Origin: Acridotheres tristis
Taxonomy: Eukaryota > Chordata > Aves > Passeriformes > Sturnidae
Reading direction: 5' to 3'
NCBI GenBank assembly: GCA_037013685.1
Contig: CM072884.1
Span: 98,684,048 to 98,748,047 of the forward strand
Length of the DNA stretch: 64,000 nt
A program made the translations under genes and the position numbers. The notes beneath the pieces were generated by a model. That model searched no databases, was not told the origin of the DNA, and saw only the letters and a list, made by a program, of their open reading frames with translations. The number at the start of each line of letters is the position of its first letter. Position 1 is the stretch's first letter. Positions 50,923 through 63,800 of the stretch are shown here, in pieces.

Positions 50923-51189
50923 AGTACAATTTCAGCTTCTGAAGATGTCTTGGGGCTTCACTGAAGTGAGTAGAAGAAGGCCCTGTAATTACCTGGACAG
51001 GCTGCTAATCTCCTCAAGGACAGCCCACATCTCCTCATTCCACTCTCCCTGGTAAACACAGGCTCAATACAACAACTGCCCTGAGTTTTCTGGATTTTCT
51101 GGCAAAAGTACATTATTTCTTTTGCTCATTATTGCTTATAACAAAAAAAAGGAACATGAGACAGGAACATTGCCCTTTACAAGGGGAAG
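50923..51189. other. Short non-coding spacer between LINE fragments
   Basis: No feature recognised. The right part may be a decayed 3' portion of the minus-strand LINE fragment. Confidence 0.4.
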
Positions 51190-51491
51190 ATTGAGAATCC
51201 AAAGTGATCTCATGACTCCAAAGAGAATCAGACGATAAGCCTGGGAAGCTTACCCAGTTATAATGGTGCCTTGTACCAATCAACAGCTCAGGATTAGTAG
51301 GATTAAAGTAAATCTTGTTTCTGGCCATCCATGTCTGAATTTCACTTTGGCATCCGGTCAATAAAGCAACCGCCTTTTGCAAGGTAGCATGACAAATTTC
51401 TTTTTCCATAAACATTATGGGGAAAAAATGTTCTCAAAAAGTCTGTGAAGTGCTCTGTGTTACCTGTGGAAATGATGCTAAAATTGGAGCA
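51190..51491 (-). repeat. L2/CR1-clade LINE reverse transcriptase fragment
   Basis: The minus strand keeps an open frame (within 51113-51415). It carries a thumb-region signature of jockey-superfamily LINE reverse transcriptases: a Cys-x-Ser-(E/D)-I-x-(T/S)-WMA block, then 'NKIYFNPTNPELLIGT', matching the usual 'WMxxNxLxLNPxKTELLxxG' pattern of L2 and related CR1-clade elements. The catalytic YADD box is not present, so this is only a fragment. Bases 51306-51491 are duplicated in inverted orientation inside the CR1 at 50.2 kb. Here the frame is intact across the shared part, so this copy is closer to the ancestral form. Confidence 0.65.
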
Positions 51492-51883
51492 GAACTAAAT
51501 GTTCAACTTTCTTTTTATAATAGAGTGCAACAGAAGCACATCATGAAGTCACAGGTTTACATCTGTTTAGCTGAGAAGAAGCATTTTCTTTTGTCTTTTC
51601 CATGTACATCTCCTTACACCACATCCAAGTTCTGTAGATTAAATACTTTGTGCTACAAATAATCCCTTTTGTAGCAAGTGTTAACCACAGGTTAGCCACA
51701 TTGACTGACACACTTCAGTGTGGCAGATGCAATGGAGAAAGAAGGTTCAATGACATGAAAGGACACAGATATGTCCAGAAGTGAAAGAACTGTTATTTTG
51801 CACTTGCAAAGATGCTGAGAATGCAAGCATTAAACAAAGAATGAGGTTTACAGCTACACGAATATACTATTTGAATTATATTT
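51492..51883. other. Unique non-coding sequence between LINE fragment and LTR
   Basis: AT-rich, no feature recognised. The first part may be a decayed 5' continuation of the minus-strand LINE fragment. Confidence 0.45.
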
Positions 51884-52575
51884 GCCAGTGTCCTAGGGTG
51901 ATGTTATGGTGTTTGTATCTCCAATCGTGTGTTCTGATTATGTTTGGTATTATGTCCTGTGCTTACAGGACTGACTCTGAAAGTGAAGCTTTGTTTTGTC
52001 TTGTTATCAGCCGGCTCACCTCCCCCATGGTCTATGTTTAGGAGAGGTTTTGGCTCTGCTTGCTTGCTTGCTTGCCTGCTTGCTTGCTTCTGCCTCTTTT
52101 TCTTTCCTTCGCTTTGCCCTTGCTTTTGCTTGTTAGTTAGTTCAGCTAGGCAGTCCAACTTTTTCCCCTGGACTGTTTTCTTTTCCACCCCGTCCCCTCC
52201 CTCTCCTGGATACCATCTGGACCTGTTCTGGACGGGGACCTGGGAAACCCCAAGAAACACCGGGAGCCTACACTCTGTCACCTGCAGCAGTCATTCCCCA
52301 GCGCCGGAGACTGATAACTGGGCGACCACTCGCCGGAGAGACTGAGATTGCCATCCCCTCAGAACGGTGAAAGAGTTTTTTTGTCAGCTGGTGTTGTTGT
52401 TTCCCCGTGCTGGAGAGTGTTTTGCTTGTTAAATAAACAGGACTTTTTTCCCACTCTTCTCTGAGGAAATTCTTCCCGAACCCGGTGGTGGGGGGGGGAG
52501 GAGTTGTGGGGTTTGCTGTCTGACGGCTCCTTCCGGAGGTTTTTCCCCAAATTCGCCCTAAACCAGGACAGCCAG
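51884..52575 (+). mobile_element. Solo LTR of an endogenous retrovirus with 5-bp target duplication
   Basis: A 682-bp LTR (51889-52570) starts TGTCCT and ends AGGACA, a perfect terminal inverted repeat with the canonical TG...CA ends. It is flanked by GCCAG on both sides (51884-51888 and 52571-52575). A 5-bp duplication fits class III/ERVL-type integration in birds. A polyadenylation signal AATAAA at 52432-52437 supports plus orientation. A GCTT array lies at about 52056-52089, and the section 52180-52360 is CpG-rich for this window. No internal viral region or second LTR is present, so it arose by recombination between LTRs. Intact ends and retained CpGs suggest a young insertion. Confidence 0.9.
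52056..52089 (+). repeat. (GCTT)n tetranucleotide array inside the LTR
   Basis: Seven or so GCTT units with one GCCT variant, in the upstream half of the solo LTR. It is probably part of the LTR family and may be length-variable. Confidence 0.85.
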
Positions 52576-55500
52576 CAATTTTCCTTTTAAACAGACTTTC
52601 TGCTTCTAAAAATAACAGTTTAATTCTGATTCTTCATAGTGTTAATTTCTCAGAGTAATGGCATTTCTTAAAGATCCCTCAGGATTTTCTTGAAATCCTG
52701 ATTTCTTTTGTGCTTGTGGCTGGGAGTCTCACCTTCAGGTACCAGATGGAGGCATGCTGCACGTGTAGACATGTCCCAACCAGCATGGTGAGGATGGCAG
52801 AGCTCAGTCCTAGCTCAGGAGCAAATGTAATATATTTCTCCTGCTCTCTGGCTTCCTTTGTGTATCATGAAGTTGCTGACCCTGACAAACACTAATGGTT
52901 AAAAAATACACAAAGCGTTTGTAATAGGTAGGAAATGTCATGTCTGCATTTCAGATATCTCCAACTCTGTTCAACGTTGACAGGACTATTTGAAGCACTG
53001 AGAATGTACTTCCTGCAGCAGACCTTTTAACCTGCTCTCAGTGAAGAGTTATTTGGGACGATTAACAGTGGTAGGGGCTGCTCCTTGAACTGTAAAAAGC
53101 TGAAGTTTATAATCCCTTTAGGCAGCGATTAACATCTTTATGTTTGGAACTACTACTAAAATATCTCCCCCCTTCATTCCCGTGCTGGATGACCTGCCTG
53201 CTCCCCTTTCTACAGGCTGAAATTTTCTGAGCTGCATGTTGGCCACTAGAAGTGACAGAACTGGAGGCATCACTTCAACTTATGGGAGCAAAAAATTTGA
53301 CTTGGATCACATGGTTATTCTATTCTATTAAAACCATAATTCTGAGAGTGCTTAAGGGCTGCCTGCAAATCTATCTGGCCCCTGTGGTCTGAGGCCTGTT
53401 TCTGCTGTCCTCTGAAAACAAAGAGTAATAGCAGCTTTTTAATCTGAATACAACCAGGTTGAAATATCATGCTGTCGAGAAACAACATATCAGATAACAC
53501 TGATGCTGCTCTAAACAGGTATTTTCCATTTTATGGGAGTTCTTGGTCTAGAATGGAAGCACTATAGCAAGTGCAGTAAGAAATCTAATACCAACAGTGG
53601 AGAGTAGTAAAAATCTTTAAAGGGATAAAATTCAGAACTCGAGTGTTGCTTGTGAGGATACAGACCTACACTAAAGTTGCCCAAACAGAGTTAATGGTCA
53701 GTCAGCTGGTACAAAAGCACAGCATTCTGGCCAAGTCTTGACTGAGGTCACACAGTTGTACTCACCCTCCCATCTTTGTTTCACTGCTTTGTTATGCATA
53801 TTGTGTTAATTACCTGATAATTACCAGATAATTTACTCTCTACAGTCCACACACTTTGCCTTAACATAGGATTCACTTGGACAGTTGATGTGAACTACGC
53901 CAATCAAATTCCAATACATTTGCATGAGCTGTAATGATTTTGTCTAGCATTTTTAGGATATGTTTAAACTTCTGTAGAAGAAAAATTAGAGGCTGTTCTT
54001 AAACAGTGACCCCCACTGGAAAGCAAGCCTTAACCTTTGTTCTCCTCATCTAAGGTATTAAATTAATTATGGGAGAGCAAGATAAGTAGCTCTCAAGAAC
54101 AATTTGTGCTTTTGTAACTCATTTCATGTAACCTAAGACCTTATACTTGATCAGTGATGTTACAGTGAATTTTTAATGTGCTCTGCAAATGGATTTTTCT
54201 GAATTGCCATTTCTATTCGATTTTACTTTACAATGCTCAGTATCGCTTGTCAAGGCAGGCTCACAGGGCTGGAATTCTGTGTCTAGTTCTGAAGTGAAAA
54301 CAATATTGTTGAGACATTTTGCCTGTGGTAAGATTTTAAGCATTGTGACAAATGTTAAAATAGTAACAAATGCGGGTAAAGTTGTAGGAACAAGATTGAA
54401 AAAAATATACCTTTTTCCTCATGCTTCTCCTTCCTCTTGATTATCGAAGCTCTTTTTTGAAGAAGAGATTACATGCAATTCCAAAAGTAGCATAGTCCTA
54501 ATTGTTCTGGGTGCCATATCGCTCATTTGAACGGCATCCTGACATATTCTCCAGTCAACAGCCTCACTGCAACATCATTGTCCCTGCACAGAAGGGAGTC
54601 CAGTGTGGGCAGCATGGGCTGTACTGTGAGGAACCAGAGGGAGTGCTCTCAGTTCTTACTCAGATACCCAGAACATTTTTGTTTGCCTGTACAGCCATGG
54701 CTGCTGTCAAGATATGTGTAAAATAGTAAATATTCTTAACAAAACAAATGTTCTTATTAAAGTAGCAATAATAAACACATATCATTTGGAAACTAAAATT
54801 GACAGCAGACACTGTGGCAGCCATGGAGAAATCCACATAAAATACATAGCCAGGACAACTACAACGAGCCAGAACAAGGCTCTTGATGTAGTTTTTACTG
54901 TCATTCTAGTGAACGAACAGGGAAGTGTTGTCTGGTTGAACATAATGAGTGATGAATGGATGTTACACTGCCTGCAAAAAACATTCCATGCAGCCAAGTT
55001 CATACAACATGATTCAGTGCTACCTCCTCTAAACTGGTTATCCTACTACTAAAGTTCCTATCTACTTAGACTGGATAAAGACACCAAACTACTTTAAAAC
55101 TACTGTGGCTTTTATAATTTATTGTGGCTGCTGTCCTTTTTTGATATTTCCTCTCTTATAGCTCATCCTCACTCAACATCATTCACAAGTCATTGTTTCT
55201 CTGCCTTCTACATGTGAAGAGCAAGAGACTCCAGAAAATTGACTGGAAATGCTGATATCACTAATCTAATACAGAAGATGTTGAGATATATTGTGAACAT
55301 ATCCTCCTCTAAAATGGAGATATTAAGACCCAGATTCATACCCCCTGACTGTTGATACTAAGTTTATCATTGAGATGTCCAAACTAGGAAGACAGTGCCT
55401 CTATAAACCAGGGGCAGATAAGGACAATTTTAGAGCACAATTCTGCTCTCAGCAAGAACAACTCCTTGTACCATGACATTAAGTAAAGAGCATGTACAAG

Positions 55501-55885
55501 GGTTCTAGATACCATTCTTATAATCACAGTTAGGAGACTCATGTTATGATCAGAGTATTCCCCAAAATATGCTTTTTCTGCAACTACCCTTCCTACTCCT
55601 TAACCTACCCGCCCTCAATGGTGTCTTCCCACAGGGAAGTGTCTGTGTTGGGATGGAAGAGAGATCCTGCAGTACACCCAAAACTTCCTGTCATCTGCTG
55701 GAAAATAAATCTGTGCAAAAGAAATGAGAACTTTAACAACTTTACAGCTCTGTTCAGATGCCCTGCACTCACAAAGTAGCTCTTTTATTCCCAAAAACGT
55801 CTATTTCACTTGTTAACTTTTAGGTTATTTTTCTTTGAGCAATAAATATTCTATAGCATCCAAGTTGTTTTAAACCTCTTTTCTA
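52576..55885. other. Unique AT-rich non-coding sequence
   Basis: No repeat, RNA gene or exon recognised. The 112-codon plus-strand frame at 54714-55052 is AT-rich and not recognisable. Confidence 0.5.
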
Positions 55886-55927
55886 ACAAAAACAAAAACA
55901 AAACCAAAAACAAACAAACAAACAAAA
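55886..55927 (+). repeat. (CAAAA/CAAA)n low-complexity tract
   Basis: About 42 bp of A-runs separated by single C residues, changing from CAAAA-type to CAAA-type units. It may be a decayed poly(A) or simply a microsatellite. Confidence 0.9.
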
Positions 55928-57815
55928 TCTCCTGAGCCCTCTTGTTCTCTGAACAGTATTATATTGGATTAAACTTTTCAGTAGGCATTTTGACACATCT
56001 GTGCAAATGTCAATAACACTAAGGAAATAAGGGCCAACAAGAGATGATTTTGAAAATTTGAACACTTGTACAATAGTTTAAACATGAATCTAGGTGGGTT
56101 TTGTGACTGCATTTGGATTTTTTGGGGAGGGGAAACGGTTGGACACATACAGGTATAATATTTGTGGCACCTGTTTAATAATGCTGTATTAATCCCATTT
56201 GGTGTCATGGGTCACACTCTACCACCTGTCCCAGGTCTCCCAGACTCTTCAGAGACCTCTAATTAAAAATATGTACTGGAAAATATGTATTTGTTCTAGG
56301 TGCTGAAGCAAATCAGAGAAGTCAAATATTCACTTTTGAACTAGCTTAACTTTTCAATGTGATATCTTGTGTCTGATTTGTGGTGTGTACACACATGGCT
56401 CAAACAATTGTAACAGTGCCAAGTTTTCTGATATTAGTTGTCAGCACTGTATACCTGATACTGTGTATGGGCACAAAATACCTGTCAGAGAATGAACTTG
56501 TGAGTAATAGGAGTAGCTGTCTCTTACAAGCAAATGCAAGTGCCTGTATAACATATCCAAAATCTCAGAACACTTCAAAATACTTTCAAAAAGACACGTA
56601 CAAAGCACTCAGTAAAGTGGTGAGCTTTACTATGTCCCTCTGACATTTTTATCTCCTAATATACACAGACATGGGTCTCTACCATTAATGCTAGAATTAA
56701 TGAGCTCCCATTACCTTTTCTAGAAGTTGTGAACTTCACTTTTGTTGCAGCTTCACCTGAAAGTCTTAATTGAATTTATAAACAATGTTGTTCAGACTAT
56801 ATCTGAAAATTAATACCTGCAAAAAAGCTGTTTAGATTTCTAGAAAACAGGAATCAGTTTGCAAATTTTGCCACTACTCCATCATCGTTTATTTATTCCA
56901 GTGCTCCTTTTCAGGTTGCTACCTACTGAGGGCATCTTAAGCTCAAGTTATTTGACTTAAGGAATTTGTTGCCATGGAAACAGTAAGACAGGTTTGGGCA
57001 TCTTCTGGGCCAAATTTTAGGTGAAAGTCTCAGTGAGAAAATTGTCATTGTAAGACAGTCAAGTTTCAAATCAAAGACAAAAGATCACAGCTTAACAAAG
57101 GACTTCAGACAGATCTGGTTGAACTTTTCTCTTTTGATAAACAGGGACTTTTAACTCATGGAGGAGCTGGGATTAGTCATGGACAGAGCAGACAAAAACA
57201 CACACAGGACCTTGTAAAGAAGATCTTAAAAGAGACAATATGCCAAAGCATGTCCATACTTATGTAAGCAGGAATGTGGAGTGGAATGATGTTTGTTTGC
57301 ATGTGTATAGTGTTTCATTATTGTACTTGTTTTGTAGGTATTATTTCCATTATTCATTACATTGGCTTTTCTGTTATTCCCTCCAATATTACAGATAATA
57401 GCAATAATTAATGCATTATTTTTCCTACTAAAGAAACTAAAAAACCATTATCTTAATAGGCTTGCTTTCTCAATAAAGAAGATATATAGCTTAATGTGGT
57501 TAGAGCCTTCTGAAATGCTGCTGCATTTCAGAACGAGGGATCAGGGAATGCACCCAAGCTGACTTGAGCAGAGGGAACTGTAAGTCTAGTTGAGAAGTTT
57601 TCTGTGCACTACGAAAACTTTTAATACTGTCTAGTTTCTGCACCTGCAGGAAATACTGTGTCATCTGCCAAAACCCAAATTTCAAGGATTAGCTAATAAC
57701 ATTTTCTTTGAAAAAGAGAGCTGATTCTTAACCAGTATCATGAGTCTTTGAAGTCTCCGTAATCTATTTTCCCTGGTTGCTTTTAATGAGCCTTTGAATG
57801 TTACTCTGCAATTTC
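55928..57815. other. Unique AT-rich non-coding sequence
   Basis: Very AT-rich and CpG-poor. No feature recognised. Confidence 0.5.
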
Positions 57816-57847
57816 TTTTTTTTTTTTTTTTTCTTTTCTTTTTTTTT
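57816..57847 (+). repeat. T-rich homopolymer tract
   Basis: Thirty T residues out of 32, with two single C interruptions, followed by 'aatttggtggggg'. A minus-strand reading gives poly(A), but no retroposon body is evident. Confidence 0.9.
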
Positions 57848-60800
57848 AATTTGGTGGGGGAAGGGAATATACACTCACTTTCCTCCAAAGAATTTAAAAA
57901 ATTCATCACTGCAAGTAACTTTCACAGTGCCAGAACACTAAGTTATGCAGTATCCTTTGAGTGCATCTATGGTAAATAAATCACAGCTTTGCTGGGTTCT
58001 CCATCCAAGAGGTTAATGAGATGTAGAAGAAAATCCCAATTAACTCATATCTAAGTTTGAGTCTCTTTTTTCTTCATGTAGGCCAGCTATCAGCAGAGTT
58101 TCTTCTGATTCTCTTTGGTATCTGTACTATTCTCTGCACTACTCTAAATGACTACATGTATGCCTGTGCTGTGTTTACAAAATTAGCACAGCTAATGCTA
58201 AACTAAACTAGTTAGCTTCGGAATCTGTAACAGGTAAGCAATGGCAGCAGGGAATTCGGATGTGACTTTTATGGTCGACTTTTACAGTGGGTTTTACAGC
58301 CAAATTGGAGTTGATACTAAACTGGCAAGTTCCCTGATCTACATTGCCATGGCTCAGTCCTTGCTCTGAGTATGTAGCCTGGCTCGTCTAGCATGAGTCT
58401 CCACTGAGATTGCCTTATTTTACATCGACAGCTCCTTTGATTCCAGAGAATATATACCTGAGTCTCTCCAACAACCAGACACAACTTCCCCAAAGCTGGA
58501 CAGCTGCTTCTCATGCTGGCTGGAAGCCCACTGCCAGGAATTGAGTTGCAAACACATGCTGCAGTTGTGTTGGCACAGCTGTCCACATCTCCTTCCCAAG
58601 GCATGGAGGGCTCCATCCCCTCCAAGACACATCCCAGGTGCCACACCAAGGGAAAAAGGCATCAGTGAGGGGTCTCAGCCTCGATTCCTGAAGCCGAGAC
58701 CTACACTGGGGCTGTGAACTTGGCTTCACTATTGTGCTGTTGAGAGCTAACCTTCCCTCTGCAGGCTGCTGTGCCTGGCAGCCCCAGCCTCCCTCTCCAC
58801 TCCTGTGTGACCACAACCACAGACTCTGTTGACGCCTCCAGAGAGGAGAGAACAGGCCCCAGCCTGTGCAACTTCTTCATTAGTGCTGCTTGAAGTCATA
58901 ATTAGATAATATGAGAGGGTTTTCCTCTTGCCAGCAGACAGACTTAATGTACAAAATCTGAAGTAATAATTTTCAGCATATTGCAACTCAACCATAAACA
59001 GGATAGGGCTGGGGTTTTTTCTGTACACAAGGAAGAAAGCCTGTTAGGCAGAAAACAGAGCAGATATAAAGGTGGGCAACTGTCTAATAGCTCTGTTTAT
59101 TCTTAAAATAAATGCAGACTCTAATGGCTTTCCATCATTTAACATATTTCTGTACCTCTTTTTAAAACCCGAAAGACATATTTTTTCTGCACCATATTTT
59201 TCTGGTTTAAGAGCAGATGACTAATTATGCTTCTATAAACTTTGCCTTCCTTTGAAATAGTAATCACTTACTTCGTCAGACTTTTCCTATTATGGTGCAT
59301 TTTCAGAGCACTTAGAGTATTACTTATTGTAAAACAAAACAGGAAGCTAATTTGACTGGCCATGATGAGACCACAAGTGGTCTCCAACTAAAAATGATTT
59401 ATATCAGATGAAGATTCTTCTTAAAAGCTGGGCTACTGGCTGTACTTCCAGCACCAGTTCTGCTACATGGAGGAGCTATTCAGCCTGCTCAAGAGTATGA
59501 ACAAACCTTTTCTGCTTTATGGCAAGATTTAAAATATTAATGTTTAGGGTGCCTTTCCCTTCTGCTGGTAGAGGGCTGGAAGTACCGCCAAGCCATCAAG
59601 CATAAAACTACTCCTCTTGCATCCGTTGTGGACAAAGAGATGGAAAAAGGAATTAGCCCACCTACAAAGTAATTATGTATCTTTTGTTATTTTGATTTCT
59701 TTCAAAATCAAAGAGTTACTCCTGGCAGAGAAGATTTATTCATAATGGAAATCATACAGCTGGAAAGAGTACGTGCAGGGTAGCATGAGCTTTTGCATTT
59801 ACTTAGCCCAGTGGTATTCAATCCTAATTTGCTCCATTTTTGCTATTTTGGACTTGTGGAGCATAGGTTTTTCAATAAATTAAACTTCTGACACACTGAG
59901 CTGGAATATGGCCAGTACATTGTAGGCCAGAGCTTGTGATACCCTAATGCACTCTCCCTCATGAAATTGGAAACTCATCAGTTTGGTGAAACCAACCTGA
60001 GTCACTCTTGCTCTTCCTCTGCTGGAATCCACTTCAGTGAGCCCAAGGCTTGGCTAAACCCCTGGGGAAATGGCTGAGGCACTGCTAGGAAAGCTGTGGT
60101 GCAGACTGAGCCTCCCCTCTCAGCACTGCAAAGCGAGGGAGCTCAGCTTGCTTTGCTCTCCATGCAGCACTCAGGGCTGAGTGAGTTAAGGTCATGCCAC
60201 AACACAGAAAGGTACAGGCCAGGCAAACACCCACCCAACCAAACTAAAGTTCCTTGCCCCTGGGAGAAGCAACAGAAAGTGTAGAGGCATTGACCTGATC
60301 TAGCCTTTCCCAGAGTGTCTCCTTCTTCAGCTCTTCATCATGAGCATAAGGGAAGTGACATTTTACTGCCCTTGACTTGGTGACATGAACCACAAGCTGG
60401 ATTGGCTCCAGAATACAGAAACTTGAAATTACTTTCACATTCAGACTGCATGACAGAGTTAGGACATGTTCAGCATGCAAACTGCATGCCAAATTATTTT
60501 GGAATGTGTAAAAACGTGTGTTGTTAATACTGGATAAAAGCTCATCTGTGGATGATGGGATTTTTACATTCTGTTCCCAATAAATCTTCTTTTCTCTACA
60601 CTAGTGTACTCCCACTGTTCTGATACAGGCAAAATGTCAGCTGAGGTCATATGAGTCCTGAATCAAGACAGCAGACTTGGCTTGATGTGCACAAACTGCC
60701 TGATGCCAGCAGGCAAAATTAAAGACAACAGTGAAAATACCCACAACATAGGTTAAACCCCCACTGCTATCAAATCAAGTGCAATTAAGAAGTCAGAGCA

Positions 60801-63800
60801 AAAAAGAGGGTGGATGGAGCTCACACTAGAAGTAAAACATCTTTTTCCCTTCTGTTTCCCTAGAAGGGATCATATTTCTTTGTAAAGAGCACAGTTTATT
60901 GTCTGCTTCTCCTTTTACTATGTTTTAAGATATAACCCCCCGTGTTAACTTTTTGTCATTGTGAACGTTCCTACTTGGGACTGTAGAGATTGAATTAACC
61001 AGTTCTCTGCACAGGCTGCAGTCAGGTGTCACAGCACTCCAGCTAAGGTTGCTGGTGATGTTGCCTCAACAGAGCTTTCCTATATAGAACAGAGCCTGAC
61101 TTTAGTTTGAGAGCCTTGTCTTCTGAAGAAGCCCCCACTTGCCTTTCCCCATCACAGAGTGGCACAGCCCACAGGTAGAATCTAGTTTTGTTGAAGTCCA
61201 GCTTGGAGCTGGATGCTGCTCCAGGATTGCAGTTACTCTGCTGTGTTGAGCTCTGGTATGGAGTCTAGGAAACGTATCCCAGCCATCCTCTACACAACTC
61301 CTTTCTTCTGAGATGACAAAATGAGCATCAGTATTCTCTAGGATAATGATAGGGACACCGTTACCTGTCGTACTAGATCTATTGGAAATGTTTAATGTGT
61401 TTTAGGGGGTCCTGAAATTTGCCAGCAATACCCAGCATAATTCTGGTTTGGTCTTGGATTTATTGCACATTCTTAACCACTATTATTTTTGAAGGCTTAA
61501 AGGGCTTTCGTTTTTTTCTTCTTTGACATGTTCTTGTGCTAGCAGTCACTGGGATATATGAATGTGAAACTAATATTATATCAAAGGAAATTACAGCATT
61601 TGCTGCCTAGGGAGATGCTCCAATGAGGCTTTTTTTTGGCTAGCAATACCAGGTAGTAATGATTAGGTATGCACTTAGCATGAACTTGATAGAGAGATTA
61701 GGAAGTTCCCCTATTAAAGCAGACATTTCTTGCTAATAAAATTCAATTAGCATGTCAGTCTTAACTTCAGGCGCATTTTAAAGGAAGTGTCAATTTAATA
61801 ATCACTCTTCAGTTTCAAATGTCATCCCTACTCTGATTGCAAGTAAACTCTGTAACAACTATAATTAGGACACTTTGGAGAAAGGAAGTTAGTTTGAATA
61901 TATTCAATTCTGTTTTGCAGCACTATGTGGAGTCCAGTAATTCCTTTTGCTACATGCTCAAGGACTGCTGCAGGCCCTGTATTTTCCCTATTTAAACCAA
62001 TGACTAAATCAGTGGGCTCACAGTTCAAGGGTGAAAAGGTTTATGGCAATACAAATATTAACAACTAGCAGACAGAGCAGTAGTGGGCTGGATCAGTGTA
62101 AGCTGGTGACAGCACACGAGTGTCTGGGGAAATGCAGTTGGACGGGAGAGAGATTAATGCAGAGAAACACTCACCATTCTAATGCCTGCATGCGTCCTCA
62201 GCTGCAGGTGTGAGAAAGATTAGGAAACAGCTTTACTGAGGACAGTAAAATTCTTCTTCTCAAAGTAGAAGGAAAAAATTAGGAAAAGAGTGCCCTGGCC
62301 CAGAGAACAAGAGAAAATTCAGACTGCACAGCTTTAGTAGTGATGGCAAACTGGCAGCACCAATGATTTTGTGCGTATTGTGAGAGAAACAAGGATGAAC
62401 AGGGAATACTCCTACCTATAAAACACCAATATCTAGTCATATTCATATAGCAACTCCTAGAAGAGATTTATGGTCTCTTGCATGCCGCATACATTTGTAT
62501 AGCTGTTTGTGCCACTAAAGTTTTAGGGAAACAGGAGCCAAAAGTAAGAAGGCATGTGCCTCAGTATATCAGCAGTATGGCCTTCACTGAAGAAGAAAAT
62601 CATCTCTGTGTCCTGGACATGCCAAATCAAAATTTGAATTACCAGCCCTTTCCCTCACTAAGTCACTCAAAATTAGGGATCCTCTTCAGAAAAGGTATCT
62701 CCCAGTAAAATCTTAATGTCCCACGTTCTGGAAATTATTTTAACTTTAACCTGCTGAAACTAACTGGCAGGACTGAGAGTCCTAAATGAACAGGTCCAAG
62801 CTCACAGGGAACTACCCTGACTGCTACTTTCCTGCCTGGACTTTTAATGTGGCCTTACTGTGATCAAGGAATGTTGCTGTCGAGTCTAAGAGCAGAATGG
62901 CAGCTGAATATTGAAGGGACTTTCCAAAAAAGGATAATTTTGCTAGCCTGAGTGGGTACAAATTTGGGAATGCTTTGTCTGTGACATCTTTGCTAAGAAT
63001 AAATAAGTGATATATTTAGGGTGGGCTAGCATCAGCAATGACAGATTCCACATTATGGCCAAAAGGCCACATCTTCATTAATATAATGCCTAAAGGCACC
63101 TTCCTGACAGCTGTGGAAAGAGGAGGAAATGACAATAGCCTACAGCACTCATCAGCCTCTCCTCCCTTTCTGGCAGTGCAGAACAAGACACTGCAGCAGG
63201 CCAGAGCAGCCCTGCCAAACGGGGTGAGATTGCCTAATCCTACCTCCCTGCTTCCTGTACCTCACTGCAGCAGGAAACCAGATCTCTTCTTATCTGCCAA
63301 TGGCTCTGCCCTCTGTCTCCAAAGGCAGGAATATTCCCTGGCTGGTGTTGCTGTAAAGTCACAGCTCAGCAGGGCTACCAGCAGCCAAAGTGAGCCAGGG
63401 AATGAACACAGCAGTGGGAAGGGGGTGGGATGATGCACAACAATCACTGTGGGCTATGACCAGGTGCTACCACCAGCAGCACTAGTGAGAGATCAAGCAG
63501 GACCTTTCTTTTAGTGTTAGCCCACTCTTCCACTCCCACATTGTATGGGTCTTCAAAGCAAACCATTGCCTTTCACTGACATGGGTGAAAGCCAATGCCA
63601 CCCACAGCAGGATCCCAACCTAGATGTACTAGCACAGTGAATACAGCCAACGCACATGCGAGAAAGCAGTACAGTGCAACATGACATATTTCCTGCCATA
63701 AATAAATACACAAGGAATCGTTTCACCTATTTATCTCTGTTCATGACTCATATTCTTTCTGGCATGTCTCAGTCTCTGAGGTCAGCAAGTGCTTCTTGAA

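Noticed and set aside
60244..60492. 82-codon minus-strand frame with a charged C-terminal half
   Set aside because: No recognisable family, no splice sites, and codon use unlike coding sequence.
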